Shown here in pieces: positions 40,787-50,246 of a stretch of 64,000 nt of DNA. The stretch lies in the NCBI GenBank assembly GCA_016722025.1, contig JADKGZ010000005.1, positions 1 to 64,000 of the forward strand, in the 5' to 3' direction. This DNA comes from Acidimicrobiaceae bacterium. Its GTDB lineage: Bacteria; Actinomycetota; Acidimicrobiia; Acidimicrobiales; Ilumatobacteraceae. Position 1 is the first letter of the stretch, and every line of letters begins with the position of its first letter. Below the pieces are notes generated by a model, which did not search any database, was not told the DNA's origin, and saw only the letters and a list, made by a program, of their open reading frames with translations. A program made the translations under genes and the position numbers.

Positions 40787-42184
40787 ATGAACAGCGGTGG
40801 CGCCGGCCGCACGGCGCTCATCTACGGCATCGCAGTGGCCGGCGACGCGCTCGCAACCGGCCTGATGCGTCGCGGGTGGCGAGTGCTGGTGGCCGACGAT
40901 GCGCCCACCGAGGCGAAGCGCGCCCTCGCTGCCGGCCTGGGAACCAACCTGGTGGAAGCTCCCGACACGGAAGCGTTGGCCGAGCTGGTCGCCGCCGTCG
41001 ACATCGTCTGCCCCGCGCCAGGGGTCCCCGAGACGCATCCGGTCGTCGCTGCAGCAGTTGCCGCCGGCACTCCCTTGCGAACCGAGATCGATCTGGCCTA
41101 CGAGTTCGAGCAGCAGCGCCCCGGTGGCCCGCGGCCGATGCTGGCCATCACCGGCACCGACGGCAAGACCACCACCACCCTGCTCACCGCGCACATCCTG
41201 GAGGCCGCCGGCCACCGAGCTTCCGCGGTCGGCAACACCGACGTGCCGCTGGTCGCTGCGCTCGACGACGACGTCGACGTGTTCGCGGTCGAGTGCAGCA
41301 GCTTCCGCCTGAACTGGCTGCTGTCCTTTCGCGCGGAAGCGTCGGTGTGGCTGAACCTGGCCCCCGACCACCAGAACTGGCACACCTCGATGGCATCGTA
41401 CGAAGCGGCCAAGGCACGGATGTGGGCGCACCGCAGGCCCACCGATGTGGCCATCGGCTTCGCCGACGACGAGACGGTGATGCGCAACCTGCGCGCGGCG
41501 GGCGGCCCCACGCGCACGTTCGCCGCCACCAACGCCGACTACCGCATCGACAATGGCTCCCTCGTCGGGCCGAGCGGCATCATCGCTCCCGTCGCGTGCA
41601 TGACACGCACCTTGCCCCACGACCTCACCAATGCGCTGGCTGCTGCCGCGCTGGTGCTGGAGAGCGGCCTGGCCACTGCGGCCGACGTGCAGGCCGGCCT
41701 CGCGACATTTCACCATCCACCACATCGCATCGAGCCGTTGGGCACCATTGGTGGCGTGCAGTGGTTCAACGACTCGAAGGCCACCTCGCCGCACGCCGCG
41801 CTCACGGCCATTCGCGGGTTCGACCGCATCGTGCTGCTCGCCGGTGGGCTGAACAAGGGCCTCGACCTCGCCAGTCTCGCGAGCGAGCACGCGCGAGTGA
41901 AGGCGGTCGTCGGGCTGGGAACGGCGGCAGCCGATGTCACCCTGCCGTTCCAGCGCTTCTGCCCAACTCGGATCGCAGGCTCGATGGCACAGGCGGTGCA
42001 ACTCGCCGACGAGCTGGCCGAGCCCGGCGACGTGGTGCTGCTCTCGCCGGCCTGCGCCAGCTTCGACTGGTACCCCGGGGGTGGCTACCCGGCCCGCGGC
42101 GACGACTTCAAGCAGCTGGTGAGGGCGTTGGCCGCCGACACGGCTGAACACGGCACTCGCAACGGCAGGGATGGTGCGACATGA
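40787..42184 (+). CDS. murD: UDP-MurNAc-L-alanine-D-glutamate ligase MurD
   Basis: 465 residues. The ATP loop is ITGTDGKTTTTLL near residue 123, with VECSSFRLNW near 170, LNLAPDHQNWH near 190, HNPPHRIE-like HHPPHRIEPLG near 308, WFNDSKATSPHA near 325 and LLSPACASFDWYPG near the C-terminus, the standard Mur ligase order. It starts 7 nt after mraY and its last base pairs overlap the ftsW ATG. Confidence 0.94.
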   Translation: MNSGGAGRTALIYGIAVAGDALATGLMRRGWRVLVADDAPTEAKRALAAGLGTNLVEAPDTEALAELVAAVDIVCPAPGVPETHPVVAAAVAAGTPLRTEIDLAYEFEQQRPGGPRPMLAITGTDGKTTTTLLTAHILEAAGHRASAVGNTDVPLVAALDDDVDVFAVECSSFRLNWLLSFRAEASVWLNLAPDHQNWHTSMASYEAAKARMWAHRRPTDVAIGFADDETVMRNLRAAGGPTRTFAATNADYRIDNGSLVGPSGIIAPVACMTRTLPHDLTNALAAAALVLESGLATAADVQAGLATFHHPPHRIEPLGTIGGVQWFNDSKATSPHAALTAIRGFDRIVLLAGGLNKGLDLASLASEHARVKAVVGLGTAAADVTLPFQRFCPTRIAGSMAQAVQLADELAEPGDVVLLSPACASFDWYPGGGYPARGDDFKQLVRALAADTAEHGTRNGRDGAT

Positions 42185-43380
42185 CGTCATCGTCCACACT
42201 CATCGGCGATCGACGCCGCGCAGCCCTCGCACGCTCCGATGCCATGCGCCGCCACCCCACCCGACGCGACGTGGCGCGCCCGGCGTCACCGCCGCCCACC
42301 GCGTTCTACGTCATTGCCGTCGTCGTCACCGTCTTCACCATGCTGGGCCTGGTGATGGTGCTGTCCGCAACCTCGATCAGCCAGTTCCACAAGGGCAACT
42401 CGCCATGGCGGCTGTTCAACCGGCAGTTGCTGTGGGCCGTGTTGGGCGTCATCGGGCTGTGGTTCGCGATGCGCGTTCCCACTCGACGGTGGCGCCGGCT
42501 CGTCAACCCGGCCCTCGCCGCGGCGTGCGGCCTGATGCTGCTGCCGTTCGTTCCCGGCATCGGCGATCGCGTCAACGACGCGAGCGCCTGGGTTGCGATC
42601 GGTCCGATCAACTTCCAACCCAGTGAGTTCCTGAAGTTGGCCGTCCTGCTGGCCAGTGCCAACCTGCTCGCCAAGCGGCACGACGAGATGCACGACCTGG
42701 GCCGCACGCTCGGCCCGGTGCTCGCCATCGCGTTCGTGGGTGCCGCGCTGTGCATGCTGCAGAGCGACCTCGGCTCGGCGATCGTGCTCGCGGCCATCGT
42801 CGTCGCGGTCGCGTTCATCGCCGGCGCCCCGCTGCTGCCGATGACGGCCGCCGGCACGATGGGAGCCGTCGGAGCCCTCGCGTTCGTCGTCTCCAGCCCA
42901 CGCCGAGAAGCGCGTTTCACGGCGTTCATGGACATCGCCGCTCACAAGGACCACCTCAGCTACCAGACCTATCAGGCGATGATCGCCATGGCGCAGGGCG
43001 GCATCACCGGCTCTGGCGTCGGTCGCGGCGAGAACAAGCTGGGCGAGTTCCTGCCACTCGCGCACAGCGACTTCATCTTCGCCGTCGTCGCCGAAGAGCT
43101 GGGCATGATCGGCGTGGTCGCCGTGCTGGGTGGCTTCATGGTGCTCGCCTACGCGGGTGTGCAGGTGGCCATGGCCACGCACGATCGGTTCCACGCGCTG
43201 CTGGCGGGTGGCATCGTCAGCTGGCTGGTCGTGCAGACCATCATCAACGTCGGCGGGGTCACCGGCCTGATGCCGGTCACCGGGTTGACGCTGCCCTTCT
43301 TCTCTGCCGGCGGCAGCTCGCTGTTCGTCACGCTCACGGCCACCGGGCTGTTGCTCAACGTCGCCCGCAACGTGCGATGA
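42181..43380 (+). CDS. ftsW: septal glycosyltransferase FtsW
   Basis: 399 residues in the SEDS family, about ten membrane helices after a basic ~35-residue N-terminus. It polymerises lipid II at the septum with FtsI. The core motif WVAIGPINFQPSEFLKLAVL and the late TGLMPVTGLTLPFFSAGGSS are typical, and LPLAHSDFIFAVVAEELGM marks the conserved extracytoplasmic loop. ATG overlaps murD and the stop overlaps murG. Confidence 0.94.
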   Translation: MTSSSTLIGDRRRAALARSDAMRRHPTRRDVARPASPPPTAFYVIAVVVTVFTMLGLVMVLSATSISQFHKGNSPWRLFNRQLLWAVLGVIGLWFAMRVPTRRWRRLVNPALAAACGLMLLPFVPGIGDRVNDASAWVAIGPINFQPSEFLKLAVLLASANLLAKRHDEMHDLGRTLGPVLAIAFVGAALCMLQSDLGSAIVLAAIVVAVAFIAGAPLLPMTAAGTMGAVGALAFVVSSPRREARFTAFMDIAAHKDHLSYQTYQAMIAMAQGGITGSGVGRGENKLGEFLPLAHSDFIFAVVAEELGMIGVVAVLGGFMVLAYAGVQVAMATHDRFHALLAGGIVSWLVVQTIINVGGVTGLMPVTGLTLPFFSAGGSSLFVTLTATGLLLNVARNVR

Positions 43381-44488
43381 ACACCGAGCGCGCGTTCGCC
43401 GTCGTCACCGGCGGCGGCACGTCGGGCCACGTACTTCCGGCGCTCGCCATCGCCGATGCGTTGGTGGCGGGCGGCCACGAACGCGCGTCGATCCACTACG
43501 TCGGTACGCGGCGTGGCGTGGAGACGACGCTGCTGCCGCCCACCGGCTACCCGCACACGTTTCTCGACGTCGTCGGTCTGCAACGCAGCGTGAGCGCCCG
43601 CAACCTGGCGTTCCTGCCCAAGCTGTTCGGCGCCGTCCGCGCTGCGAAGGCGCTGCTGCAGGAGCTGCAACCGAAGGTGGTCGTCAACGTCGGTGGGTAC
43701 GGCAGCTTCCCCGCCACGTGGGCGGCACGGCGGCTGCAGATCCCGTACGTCGTGGTGTCGTACGACCATCGGCCCGGCTTGGTCTCGAAGCTGATGGCGA
43801 AGCGTGCCGCTGCGTGTGCGGTGGCGTTCGAGGGGTCTGTGCTGCCCCATGCCGAGCTCACCGGTGCGCCGGTTCGCCAGGAGATGGTCGGTCTCGACCG
43901 AGCTGCGCGCGCGCCGCCGCTCGTGCGGCGCTGTGCCTGCCGGCCGACCGTTTCGTGGTGGCCGTGGTGTGCGGTTCGCAAGGCGCGGCGGTGGTCAACG
44001 GTGTGGTCGCCCAAGCCGTCGAACGGTGGCTCGATCGTCGCGACCTGGCGGTGTACCACGTCGTTGGTGACCGGTTTCTCAAGGATGCCGCGCCCACTCG
44101 CGACGGTGCGGCAGGCATCCTGTATCGCGTGATCGGCTACGAAGACCGCATGGCGACCCTCTACGCCGCCGCCGACCTGCTGGTCACCCGTGGCGGCGCC
44201 GGCACCATCGCCGAGCTCGCCACGGTCGGTGCGCCCGCCATCGTGGTGCCGTGGCCAGGTGCTGCGGAGAACCACCAGGTCGACAACGCACGGGTGCTCG
44301 CCGACCGGTCGGCGGCACTGCTCGTCGAGCAGGCCGACCTCACCGTCGAACGGTTGATGGCCGAAGTGGAACGCCTGGCAGCGGCGCCCGAGCAGCTGGC
44401 GACCGTCGCCGCCAACGCATACGCGGCTGGTGCCCTGCATCGCAGCGGAAAGCTCGTGGCGCTCGTGGAACGGGTGGCCGCGTCGTGA
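43377..44488 (+). CDS. murG: lipid II synthase MurG, frameshifted mid-gene
   Basis: MurG adds GlcNAc to lipid I on the inner membrane face. The N-terminal half shows VVTGGGTSGHVLPALAIADA and VNVGGYGSFPATWAARR. At about 43907 (in a run of GC repeats, GCGCGCGCGCC) one base is missing. The frame resumes as RAALCLPADRFVVAVVCGSQGAA, then VTRGGAGTIAELATVGAPA and PGAAENHQVDNA, all expected MurG motifs, to the stop at 44488. Repaired length is about 370 residues, normal. Essential, so the break is surely an error. Confidence 0.92.
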
Positions 44489-45933
44489 GCGCTGCACCGA
44501 GCGCACCGCTCGATCTCAGCGAGCCGCGCTCGTTGCACGTCGTGGGCGTCGGCGGGCCCGGCATGAGCGCGATCGCGATCGTGCTGGCCGAGATGGGCCA
44601 CACCGTCAGTGGCAGCGACATGCGTGAACGCACCGTGCTGGATCGCGTGCGCGCTGCCGGCGTCGAGGTGCACGTCGGTCATTCGCGTTCGCTGGTGCAC
44701 GGCCGCGACGCCATCACGTGGAGCACCGCCATCCCGGAGCGCAACATCGAGCGCGACGAAGCCGACCAGCTGGGCGTGCTGTCGATGCATCGCTCGGGGA
44801 TGCTTGCGTCGATCTGTGCGCTGACGAAGTCGTTGGCCGTGGCCGGAACGCACGGCAAGACCTCCACCACGTCGATGCTGATGCTCATCTTGGCGGAGGC
44901 CGGCCTCCGGCCCGGTTTCGTCATCGGCGGTGATGTCACCGACATGGGCACCGGCGCCCAGTGGACCGGTGGCGAGTGGTTGGTGGTGGAGGCCGACGAG
45001 AGCGATGGCACTCACCTGCAACTGCCGCTGCACGGCACCATCCTCACCAACGTGGAGATCGACCACCTCGACTACTACGGCACCCCCGAGGCCATCTTCG
45101 ACGGCTTCGACCGGTACCTCTCCCAGATCGAGGGCCCGAAGGTGGTGTGCATCGACGACCCGGGGGCGGCTCGTGTGGCGCAACGGCACGACGTCATCAC
45201 GTACGGCACCGCTGCCGGCGCCGACTTCCGCATCGTGAGCGTGCGCCCCGGCAGCGCGTCGTTCGTGTTCGACGTGCTGCACCACGGCGAACTGCTCGGC
45301 GAGGTGTCGTTGCCGTTGCGTGGCATGCACAACGTCCGCAACGCCACAGCGGCGCTGGCCATGGCCGTCACCATCGGAGTGCCGTTCGCAACCGCCGTCG
45401 CTGCGCTCGCCAAGTTCGGTGGAGTAGCTCGCCGTTTCGACATCCGGGGCGTCGATGCCGGCGTGACGCTGGTCGACTGCTACGCCCACCTGCCCGGTGA
45501 GATCGCCGCCGATCTGGCGGCGGCGCGCGGCAGTGGCGACGGATGGAAGCGTGTGGTGGCGGTCTTCCAGCCGAACCGGTTCAACCGCATGGCAGTGATG
45601 TGGCCCGACTACCGCGATGCGTTCGTCGACGCGGACGTCGTGGTGCTCACCGACATCTATGCGTCGGGCACCACCCCGATACCCGGCATCACCGGCAAAC
45701 TGCTGGTCAATGCCGTCCTCGACGCCAACCCGCGCAGTCGTGTGGTGTGGATGCCGGGGCGCACCGAACTGGTCGAGTTCCTCGCCCGTGAGCTGCGCGA
45801 GGGCGATGTGTGCGTCTCGATGGGGTGCGGCGACATCGCGGTGCTGCCCGACGAAGTGATGGCCCGCCGCGGCGAGCTGCGCGGTGAGCCGTCTGCGGTC
45901 GGCCCAGCCATTGCAAGGCAGTCGTCGGAATGA
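44485..45933 (+). CDS. murC: UDP-MurNAc-L-alanine ligase MurC
   Basis: 482 residues. Rossmann start LHVVGVGGPGMSAIAIVLAE, ATP loop AVAGTHGKTSTTSM near 123, EADESDGTHL near 171, NVEIDHLDYYG near 190 and GMHNVRNATAALAMA near 280. In the third domain the usual VDDYAHxPxE motif reads VDCYAHLPGE (Cys332 where Asp is normal). The GTG start at 44485 overlaps the murG stop by 4 nt. Confidence 0.92.
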   Translation: MSAAPSAPLDLSEPRSLHVVGVGGPGMSAIAIVLAEMGHTVSGSDMRERTVLDRVRAAGVEVHVGHSRSLVHGRDAITWSTAIPERNIERDEADQLGVLSMHRSGMLASICALTKSLAVAGTHGKTSTTSMLMLILAEAGLRPGFVIGGDVTDMGTGAQWTGGEWLVVEADESDGTHLQLPLHGTILTNVEIDHLDYYGTPEAIFDGFDRYLSQIEGPKVVCIDDPGAARVAQRHDVITYGTAAGADFRIVSVRPGSASFVFDVLHHGELLGEVSLPLRGMHNVRNATAALAMAVTIGVPFATAVAALAKFGGVARRFDIRGVDAGVTLVDCYAHLPGEIAADLAAARGSGDGWKRVVAVFQPNRFNRMAVMWPDYRDAFVDADVVVLTDIYASGTTPIPGITGKLLVNAVLDANPRSRVVWMPGRTELVEFLARELREGDVCVSMGCGDIAVLPDEVMARRGELRGEPSAVGPAIARQSSE

Positions 45934-46899
45934 CCGGCGCCGGGGTGGGCCAGCAGGCGGTCGTGCAGAAGGCGCTGCAGCCGCTGGCCGCGTTCGCCAC
46001 ACGAGACGAGCCGCTGGCGCCGCACACCACGTACAAGGTGGGCGGGCCGGCAGATGTGTTCGCGGTGCCGCGCAACGACGACGAGCTGTGCGCCCTGGCC
46101 GAAGCGGTGCGCCGGACAGGACTGCCCACGCTGGTGGTCGGTCGTGGTTCGAACCTGCTGGTCGCCGATGCTGGTTTCCGTGGCATCGCCATCTCGTTGG
46201 CAGCCATGGCCGAGTGGATCGAGCTGCACGACACGGTCGTGCATGCAGGTGGCGCGGTCGCGCTGCCCGTGCTCGCCCGTCGGTGTGTTGCGGCAGGGCT
46301 GGTCGGTTTCGAATGGGCCGTCGGTGTGCCCGGCTCCCTCGGTGGCGCGGTGCGCATGAACGCCGGTGGTCACGGTAGCGACATCGCTGCATCGCTGACC
46401 GGTGTGCATCTGCTCGACCTGCGAACGGCGCGCCGCGTGGGTGCCGGCCGGTGAGCTCGGGTTGCACTTCCGGGGCTCTCGGCTGAGCGACCACCAGGTG
46501 GTGCTCGACGCTCGCTTGCAGCTCGCGTACGGCGATGCCGAGGAAGCCGAGGCGACGCTCACCGAGATCGTGCGCTGGCGTCGTGAGCACCAGCCCGGTG
46601 GGCAGAACGCTGGTTCGGTGTTCGTCAACCCCATCCCCGGCGAACTGCCGGCAGCACGCTTGATCGACCAACTGGGCTTGCGCGGCTTTCGAGTCGGTGG
46701 CGCGGTCGTGAGCGACAAGCACGCCAACTTCATCCAGGCCGGCGACGGCGCCACGGCCGCCGACGTACGAGCCGTGATCGAGCACGTTCGCGCTGCCGTG
46801 CTCGACCACACGGGCATCGAGTTGCGCAGCGAGATCCGCCTCGTCGGCTTCGCGGATGACGACCTGGGTGCAAGCGGCGGCGAGGGGGTGGCGATGTGA
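45930..46899 (+). CDS. murB: UDP-N-acetylenolpyruvoylglucosamine reductase MurB, frameshifted
   Basis: FAD enzyme making UDP-MurNAc. The first half has HTTYKVGGPADVFAVPR, VVGRGSNLLVADAGFRG and GVPGSLGGAVRMNAGGHG. Near 46435, within CGCCGCGTGGGTGCC, the frame slips. The rest reads VPAGELGLHFRGSRLSDHQV, then PGGQNAGSVFVNP with the catalytic Ser and ends SDKHANFIQAGDGATAADV. Total length matches a type I MurB. Two missing bases or one extra would explain it. ATG overlaps murC; stop overlaps ftsQ. Confidence 0.92.
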
Positions 46900-48254
46900 G
46901 CGAGCCGAAGCCACCCGCTCCCGATCACCTGCCGGATCATGTGTTGCCTGATCATGTGTTGCCGGATCATGTGTTGGAGGAGCTGCTCGACGCGTTCTCC
47001 GAGGAGTCGGCGCCGCAGTACAACTTCGACGATCCCTCCATCGATCGGCTGCTGGGCATCACCGACGAGCACGCGTCCGGCGACGACGGGGCTGAGCGCG
47101 AGGCCGATCACGACGACGAGCCCGATGACGACGATGTCGCGGATGACCTCGACGACGAGCCCGACGACGAGCCCGACGACGACAACGATGATGACGACGG
47201 TGATGACGACGGTGATGGCGACGACGAGCCCACCGCGGGCGACGCCGCGGGCGCCGATCAGGTCGTGCTGCCGCTCGTGCCCGTTGCGCCCGTCGACAGC
47301 GCCGCGCCGCGGCGCACCATCGTCATCGCCGAGGACGACCGCCCCGACAGCGTCTACCTCGACGAGGACAAGGAGAAGGCGTTCCACGAGCGGCGCGAAT
47401 CGCTCGACGAGTCGGGTGAGCGTTCCACCATCGTCATCGCCGATCTCGACGAAGCCGGGCCCACCGAGCCGGCGCCTGCCGGCTCCCGCGGCGGCCTCGA
47501 CCCTCGCATCAGAGCCCGGCGCATCTCGGTGCGGCGGGCGGAGGGTCGCCGCCGGCTCGTGTGGGCCGGCATCGGCATCGGCGTCGTGCTGTTGGCGATC
47601 GGCGCCGTCGCCGTGTTCGCATCCTCGATCTTCGATGTGCGGGAAGTGACGGTGCAAGGCGCGGTCTACACTGATGCCGACGTGTTGGAGGGCGTGATCG
47701 CCGATCTGCGTGGCGAGCCGGTGCTGCTCGTCGACACCGATGCTGCCGAGCAACGGTTGGAAGCCGTGCCGTGGGTCGAGCGAGCGCACGTCGCCACCGA
47801 CTTCCCGCATCGAGTCGTCATCGACATCCGCGAGCGCCGGCCGATCGCCGCCTTTCAAGGTGGCGACCAGCAGTTCCGCATCATCGACGTGCAGGGCCGG
47901 GTGCTCGACGTGATCGCCGGTCAACCCACCGACTACCTGCTCATCACCGGCAGCCACCCTGACACCGCTCGCGGGCAGTTCGCCGGCGCGCCGTATGCCG
48001 ACGTCGCCGAACTGGTGCTCAGCCTGCCCGTCGAGGTGCGTTCGATCACGCGCACCGTCGGCGTCGACGCCTCCACGGGCACGTTGACGCTGGTGCTCGA
48101 GAACGGCGAGCCCGACGGCGTGCTGGTGCGTGTGGGCGATTCGAAGAACATCGACGAGAAGCTCGCCCGCTTGTTGAACCGAGTTCGCAAGGGGCTCACC
48201 GACGTCTGCCAGCTCGATGTGAGCACCGCCGACGCGGGTGCGGTGCCGTGCTGA
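46896..48254 (+). CDS. ftsQ: division protein FtsQ with long acidic N-terminal tail
   Basis: 452 residues against a usual 250-320. Residues 1-215 are cytoplasmic: a DHVLP repeat at 9-27, a nearly pure Asp/Glu segment at about 65-115 (DDEPDDDDVADDLDDEPDDE begins it), then ordinary charged sequence. A basic stretch (RARRISVRRAEGRRR) precedes the membrane helix near 227-247. The POTRA domain starts FDVREVTVQGAVYTDADVLE and is followed by the beta domain (HRVVIDIRERRPIAAF). Position between murB and ftsZ agrees. Confidence 0.92.
   Translation: MSEPKPPAPDHLPDHVLPDHVLPDHVLEELLDAFSEESAPQYNFDDPSIDRLLGITDEHASGDDGAEREADHDDEPDDDDVADDLDDEPDDEPDDDNDDDDGDDDGDGDDEPTAGDAAGADQVVLPLVPVAPVDSAAPRRTIVIAEDDRPDSVYLDEDKEKAFHERRESLDESGERSTIVIADLDEAGPTEPAPAGSRGGLDPRIRARRISVRRAEGRRRLVWAGIGIGVVLLAIGAVAVFASSIFDVREVTVQGAVYTDADVLEGVIADLRGEPVLLVDTDAAEQRLEAVPWVERAHVATDFPHRVVIDIRERRPIAAFQGGDQQFRIIDVQGRVLDVIAGQPTDYLLITGSHPDTARGQFAGAPYADVAELVLSLPVEVRSITRTVGVDASTGTLTLVLENGEPDGVLVRVGDSKNIDEKLARLLNRVRKGLTDVCQLDVSTADAGAVPC
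46923..46976 (+). repeat. 15-nt tandem repeat at the start of ftsQ
   Basis: GATCATGTGTTGCCT/G at 46935, 46950 and, without its last codon, 46965; a diverged 12-nt copy precedes at 46923. The units keep the frame and encode DHVLP. Confidence 0.85.
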
Positions 48255-48374
48255 AGTGCCACGTTCCACCGCTACCCTCCAGTTTCGTGCGAGACTGAGC
48301 GGCAGTGCTCATCTCGAACTCTTCCGGCGCCTCCGGCCCATGGCGGATCCCTTCGGCTGAGCAGCCCATTCGCT

Positions 48375-48380
48375 ACGATC
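48375..48380 (+). promoter_or_regulatory. -10 hexamer TACGAT upstream of ftsZ
   Basis: The 196-nt gap 48255-48450 holds this hexamer, a second candidate TACCCT at 48273-48278, and GGAGG at 48437-48441, 9 nt before the ftsZ ATG. ftsZ therefore has a leader of about 65 nt and a normal ribosome binding site, unlike the leaderless genes. No convincing -35 was seen. Confidence 0.5.
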
Positions 48381-48450
48381 ACACGCCAGCAGGTACTTCA
48401 GTGCCCACACTCACCATTCGCCACTCTTTCTCATCTCGGAGGTCCCTCTG

Positions 48451-49560
48451 ATGGCCGGCGCACCCCAGAACTATCTCGCCGTCATCAAGGTCATCGGAGT
48501 CGGCGGTGGTGGCGTCAACGCCGTCAACCGCATGATCGACGCCGGCCTCAAGGGCGTCGAGTTCATCGCCGTCAACACCGACGCGCAGGCTCTGCTGATG
48601 AGCGACGCCGACGTGAAGCTCGACATCGGTCGCGATCTCACCCGTGGCCTCGGCGCGGGAAGCGACCCCGATGTCGGTCGTAACGCCGCCGAGACCCATC
48701 GCGACGAGATCGAAGAGATGATCAAGGGCGCCGACATGGTGTTCATCACCGCCGGCGAAGGTGGCGGCACCGGCACCGGTGCAGCGCCCATCATCGCCGA
48801 GGTCGCGCGCAGCATGAACGCCCTCACGATCGGTGTGGTCACCCGCCCGTTCAGCTTCGAAGGTCGCCGTCGGGCGGTGCAGGCCGATGCCGGCGTGCAG
48901 CGCCTGAAGGAGAAGGTCGACACGCTCATCGTCATCCCCAACGACCGCTTGCTCACGGTGGCCAACGAGAAGACGAGCGTGCTCAACGCGTTCAAGATGG
49001 CCGACGAGGTCTTGCTGCAGGGCGTCTCGGGCATCACCAACCTCATCACCACACCCGGTCTCATCAACACCGACTTCGCCGACGTGAAGATGATCCTCTC
49101 CAGCGCCGGCTCCGCCCTCATGGGCATCGGCCAGGCCAGTGGCGAGAACCGTGCCGTCGCCGCCGCCAAGGCCGCGATCAGCAGCCCGCTGCTCGAGGCG
49201 GCGATCGACGGCGCCCGCGGCATCCTGCTCAACATCACCGGGCCGTCCAGCATGGGGCTGTTCGAGATGAACGCGGCGGCCGAGATCATCCACGGCGTTG
49301 CTCATCAAGACGCCAACATCATCTTCGGTACGGTCATCGACGACGAGATGGGCGACGAGGTGAAGGTCACCGTCATCGCCGCCGGCTTCGACCGTTGGGA
49401 TGGCGGCAACACCGGCGCCACCACCAGTGGCGGTCGCCCGGTGGTCAAGGCCGTGCCCGAGCAGAAGCCCACGTCCACGTTGAAGGATCTGTTCGCCGAC
49501 GACGGCGCCGACCCGCTCGACGACGACGACGACTTCGACGTGCCCTCCTTCTTGAAGTGA
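48451..49560 (+). CDS. ftsZ: cell division GTPase FtsZ
   Basis: 369 residues. Tubulin-like GTPase forming the division ring. It shows KVIGVGGGGVNAVNRMID at 12-29, VNTDAQALLMSDAD, GAGSDPDVGRNAAE, the tubulin signature GGGTGTGAAPIIAEVAR near 107 and the T7 catalytic loop NTDFADVKMIL near 208. A short linker ends in the conserved C-terminal peptide DDDFDVPSFLK, which binds partners such as SepF. It has its own promoter after ftsQ. Confidence 0.97.
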   Translation: MAGAPQNYLAVIKVIGVGGGGVNAVNRMIDAGLKGVEFIAVNTDAQALLMSDADVKLDIGRDLTRGLGAGSDPDVGRNAAETHRDEIEEMIKGADMVFITAGEGGGTGTGAAPIIAEVARSMNALTIGVVTRPFSFEGRRRAVQADAGVQRLKEKVDTLIVIPNDRLLTVANEKTSVLNAFKMADEVLLQGVSGITNLITTPGLINTDFADVKMILSSAGSALMGIGQASGENRAVAAAKAAISSPLLEAAIDGARGILLNITGPSSMGLFEMNAAAEIIHGVAHQDANIIFGTVIDDEMGDEVKVTVIAAGFDRWDGGNTGATTSGGRPVVKAVPEQKPTSTLKDLFADDGADPLDDDDDFDVPSFLK

Positions 49561-50246
49561 ACCGGGCGTCCTCGCCGAGCCTCGTGTTCGAGGTCGGTGA
49601 CGACACAGTGCAGATCCGTTGCAGCACGATGGCCGACGGCGACTTCCACCTCGACGGGCATCGTGCGGCGCTGCTGCACCGCCGCGCGGCGTTTGCGCCG
49701 GGCGTCTGGACTCAACTCGATGAAGTACATGGCACAGCGGTGCTGCGGGTCACACACCCTGGAGAGCACGACTTCGCGACCGGAGATGCGGCGATCACGG
49801 ATCGGCGCAACGCCGTGCTCGCCGCGTGGGTGGGGGATTGCGCGCCCGTTGCCCTGGTGGGTGACGACGGCACCATCGCCGTGGTGCACGCCGGGTGGAG
49901 GGGTGCGCTGGCGGGGGTGCTGCAAGCGACGGTGTCGCAGATGAGCAGCGGCACGGTGGTGGCGGTGCTCGGGCACTGCATCCATCCGTGCTGCTACGAG
50001 TTCGGTGAGCCGGATCGTGCGCCGTTCCGGGCACGCTTCGGCGCGCACGTCGAGGCGCGCACGTCGTGGGGCGCTCCGGCGCTCGACATGCCGAGTGTGG
50101 TTCGCTGCGCACTCGAGGAGGTGGGCGTCGCCGTGGTGGATGCCTCGTCGTGCACCGGATGCGATGTCGAGCACCTCTACTCGCATCGCCGTCGTCGTCA
50201 ACTGGGCCGTCAGGTGATGACCGTCTGCAAGCGGGCGTCTCGATGA
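49557..50246 (+). CDS. pgeF: PgeF/YlmD-family (DUF152) protein
   Basis: 229 residues. Family members were called multicopper laccases but act as purine nucleoside phosphorylases or in peptidoglycan editing. The metal-binding residues are in TQLDEVHGTAVLRV, WVGDCAPVALV, VVHAGWRGALAGVL and GHCIHPCCYEF, with a final CTGCDVEHLYSHRR. GTG at 49557 overlaps the ftsZ stop (GTGA). Location directly after ftsZ is common in actinobacteria and firmicutes. Confidence 0.88.
   Translation: MNRASSPSLVFEVGDDTVQIRCSTMADGDFHLDGHRAALLHRRAAFAPGVWTQLDEVHGTAVLRVTHPGEHDFATGDAAITDRRNAVLAAWVGDCAPVALVGDDGTIAVVHAGWRGALAGVLQATVSQMSSGTVVAVLGHCIHPCCYEFGEPDRAPFRARFGAHVEARTSWGAPALDMPSVVRCALEEVGVAVVDASSCTGCDVEHLYSHRRRRQLGRQVMTVCKRASR

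Noticed and set aside
46923..46976. Short direct repeats as a possible CRISPR or integration site
   Set aside because: The units are adjacent without spacers, keep the ftsQ frame and encode DHVLP pentads.
44161..48269. Very long minus-strand open frames opposite murG to ftsQ
   Set aside because: No recognisable domain, no promoter or ribosome binding site, and they lie across well-identified essential genes.
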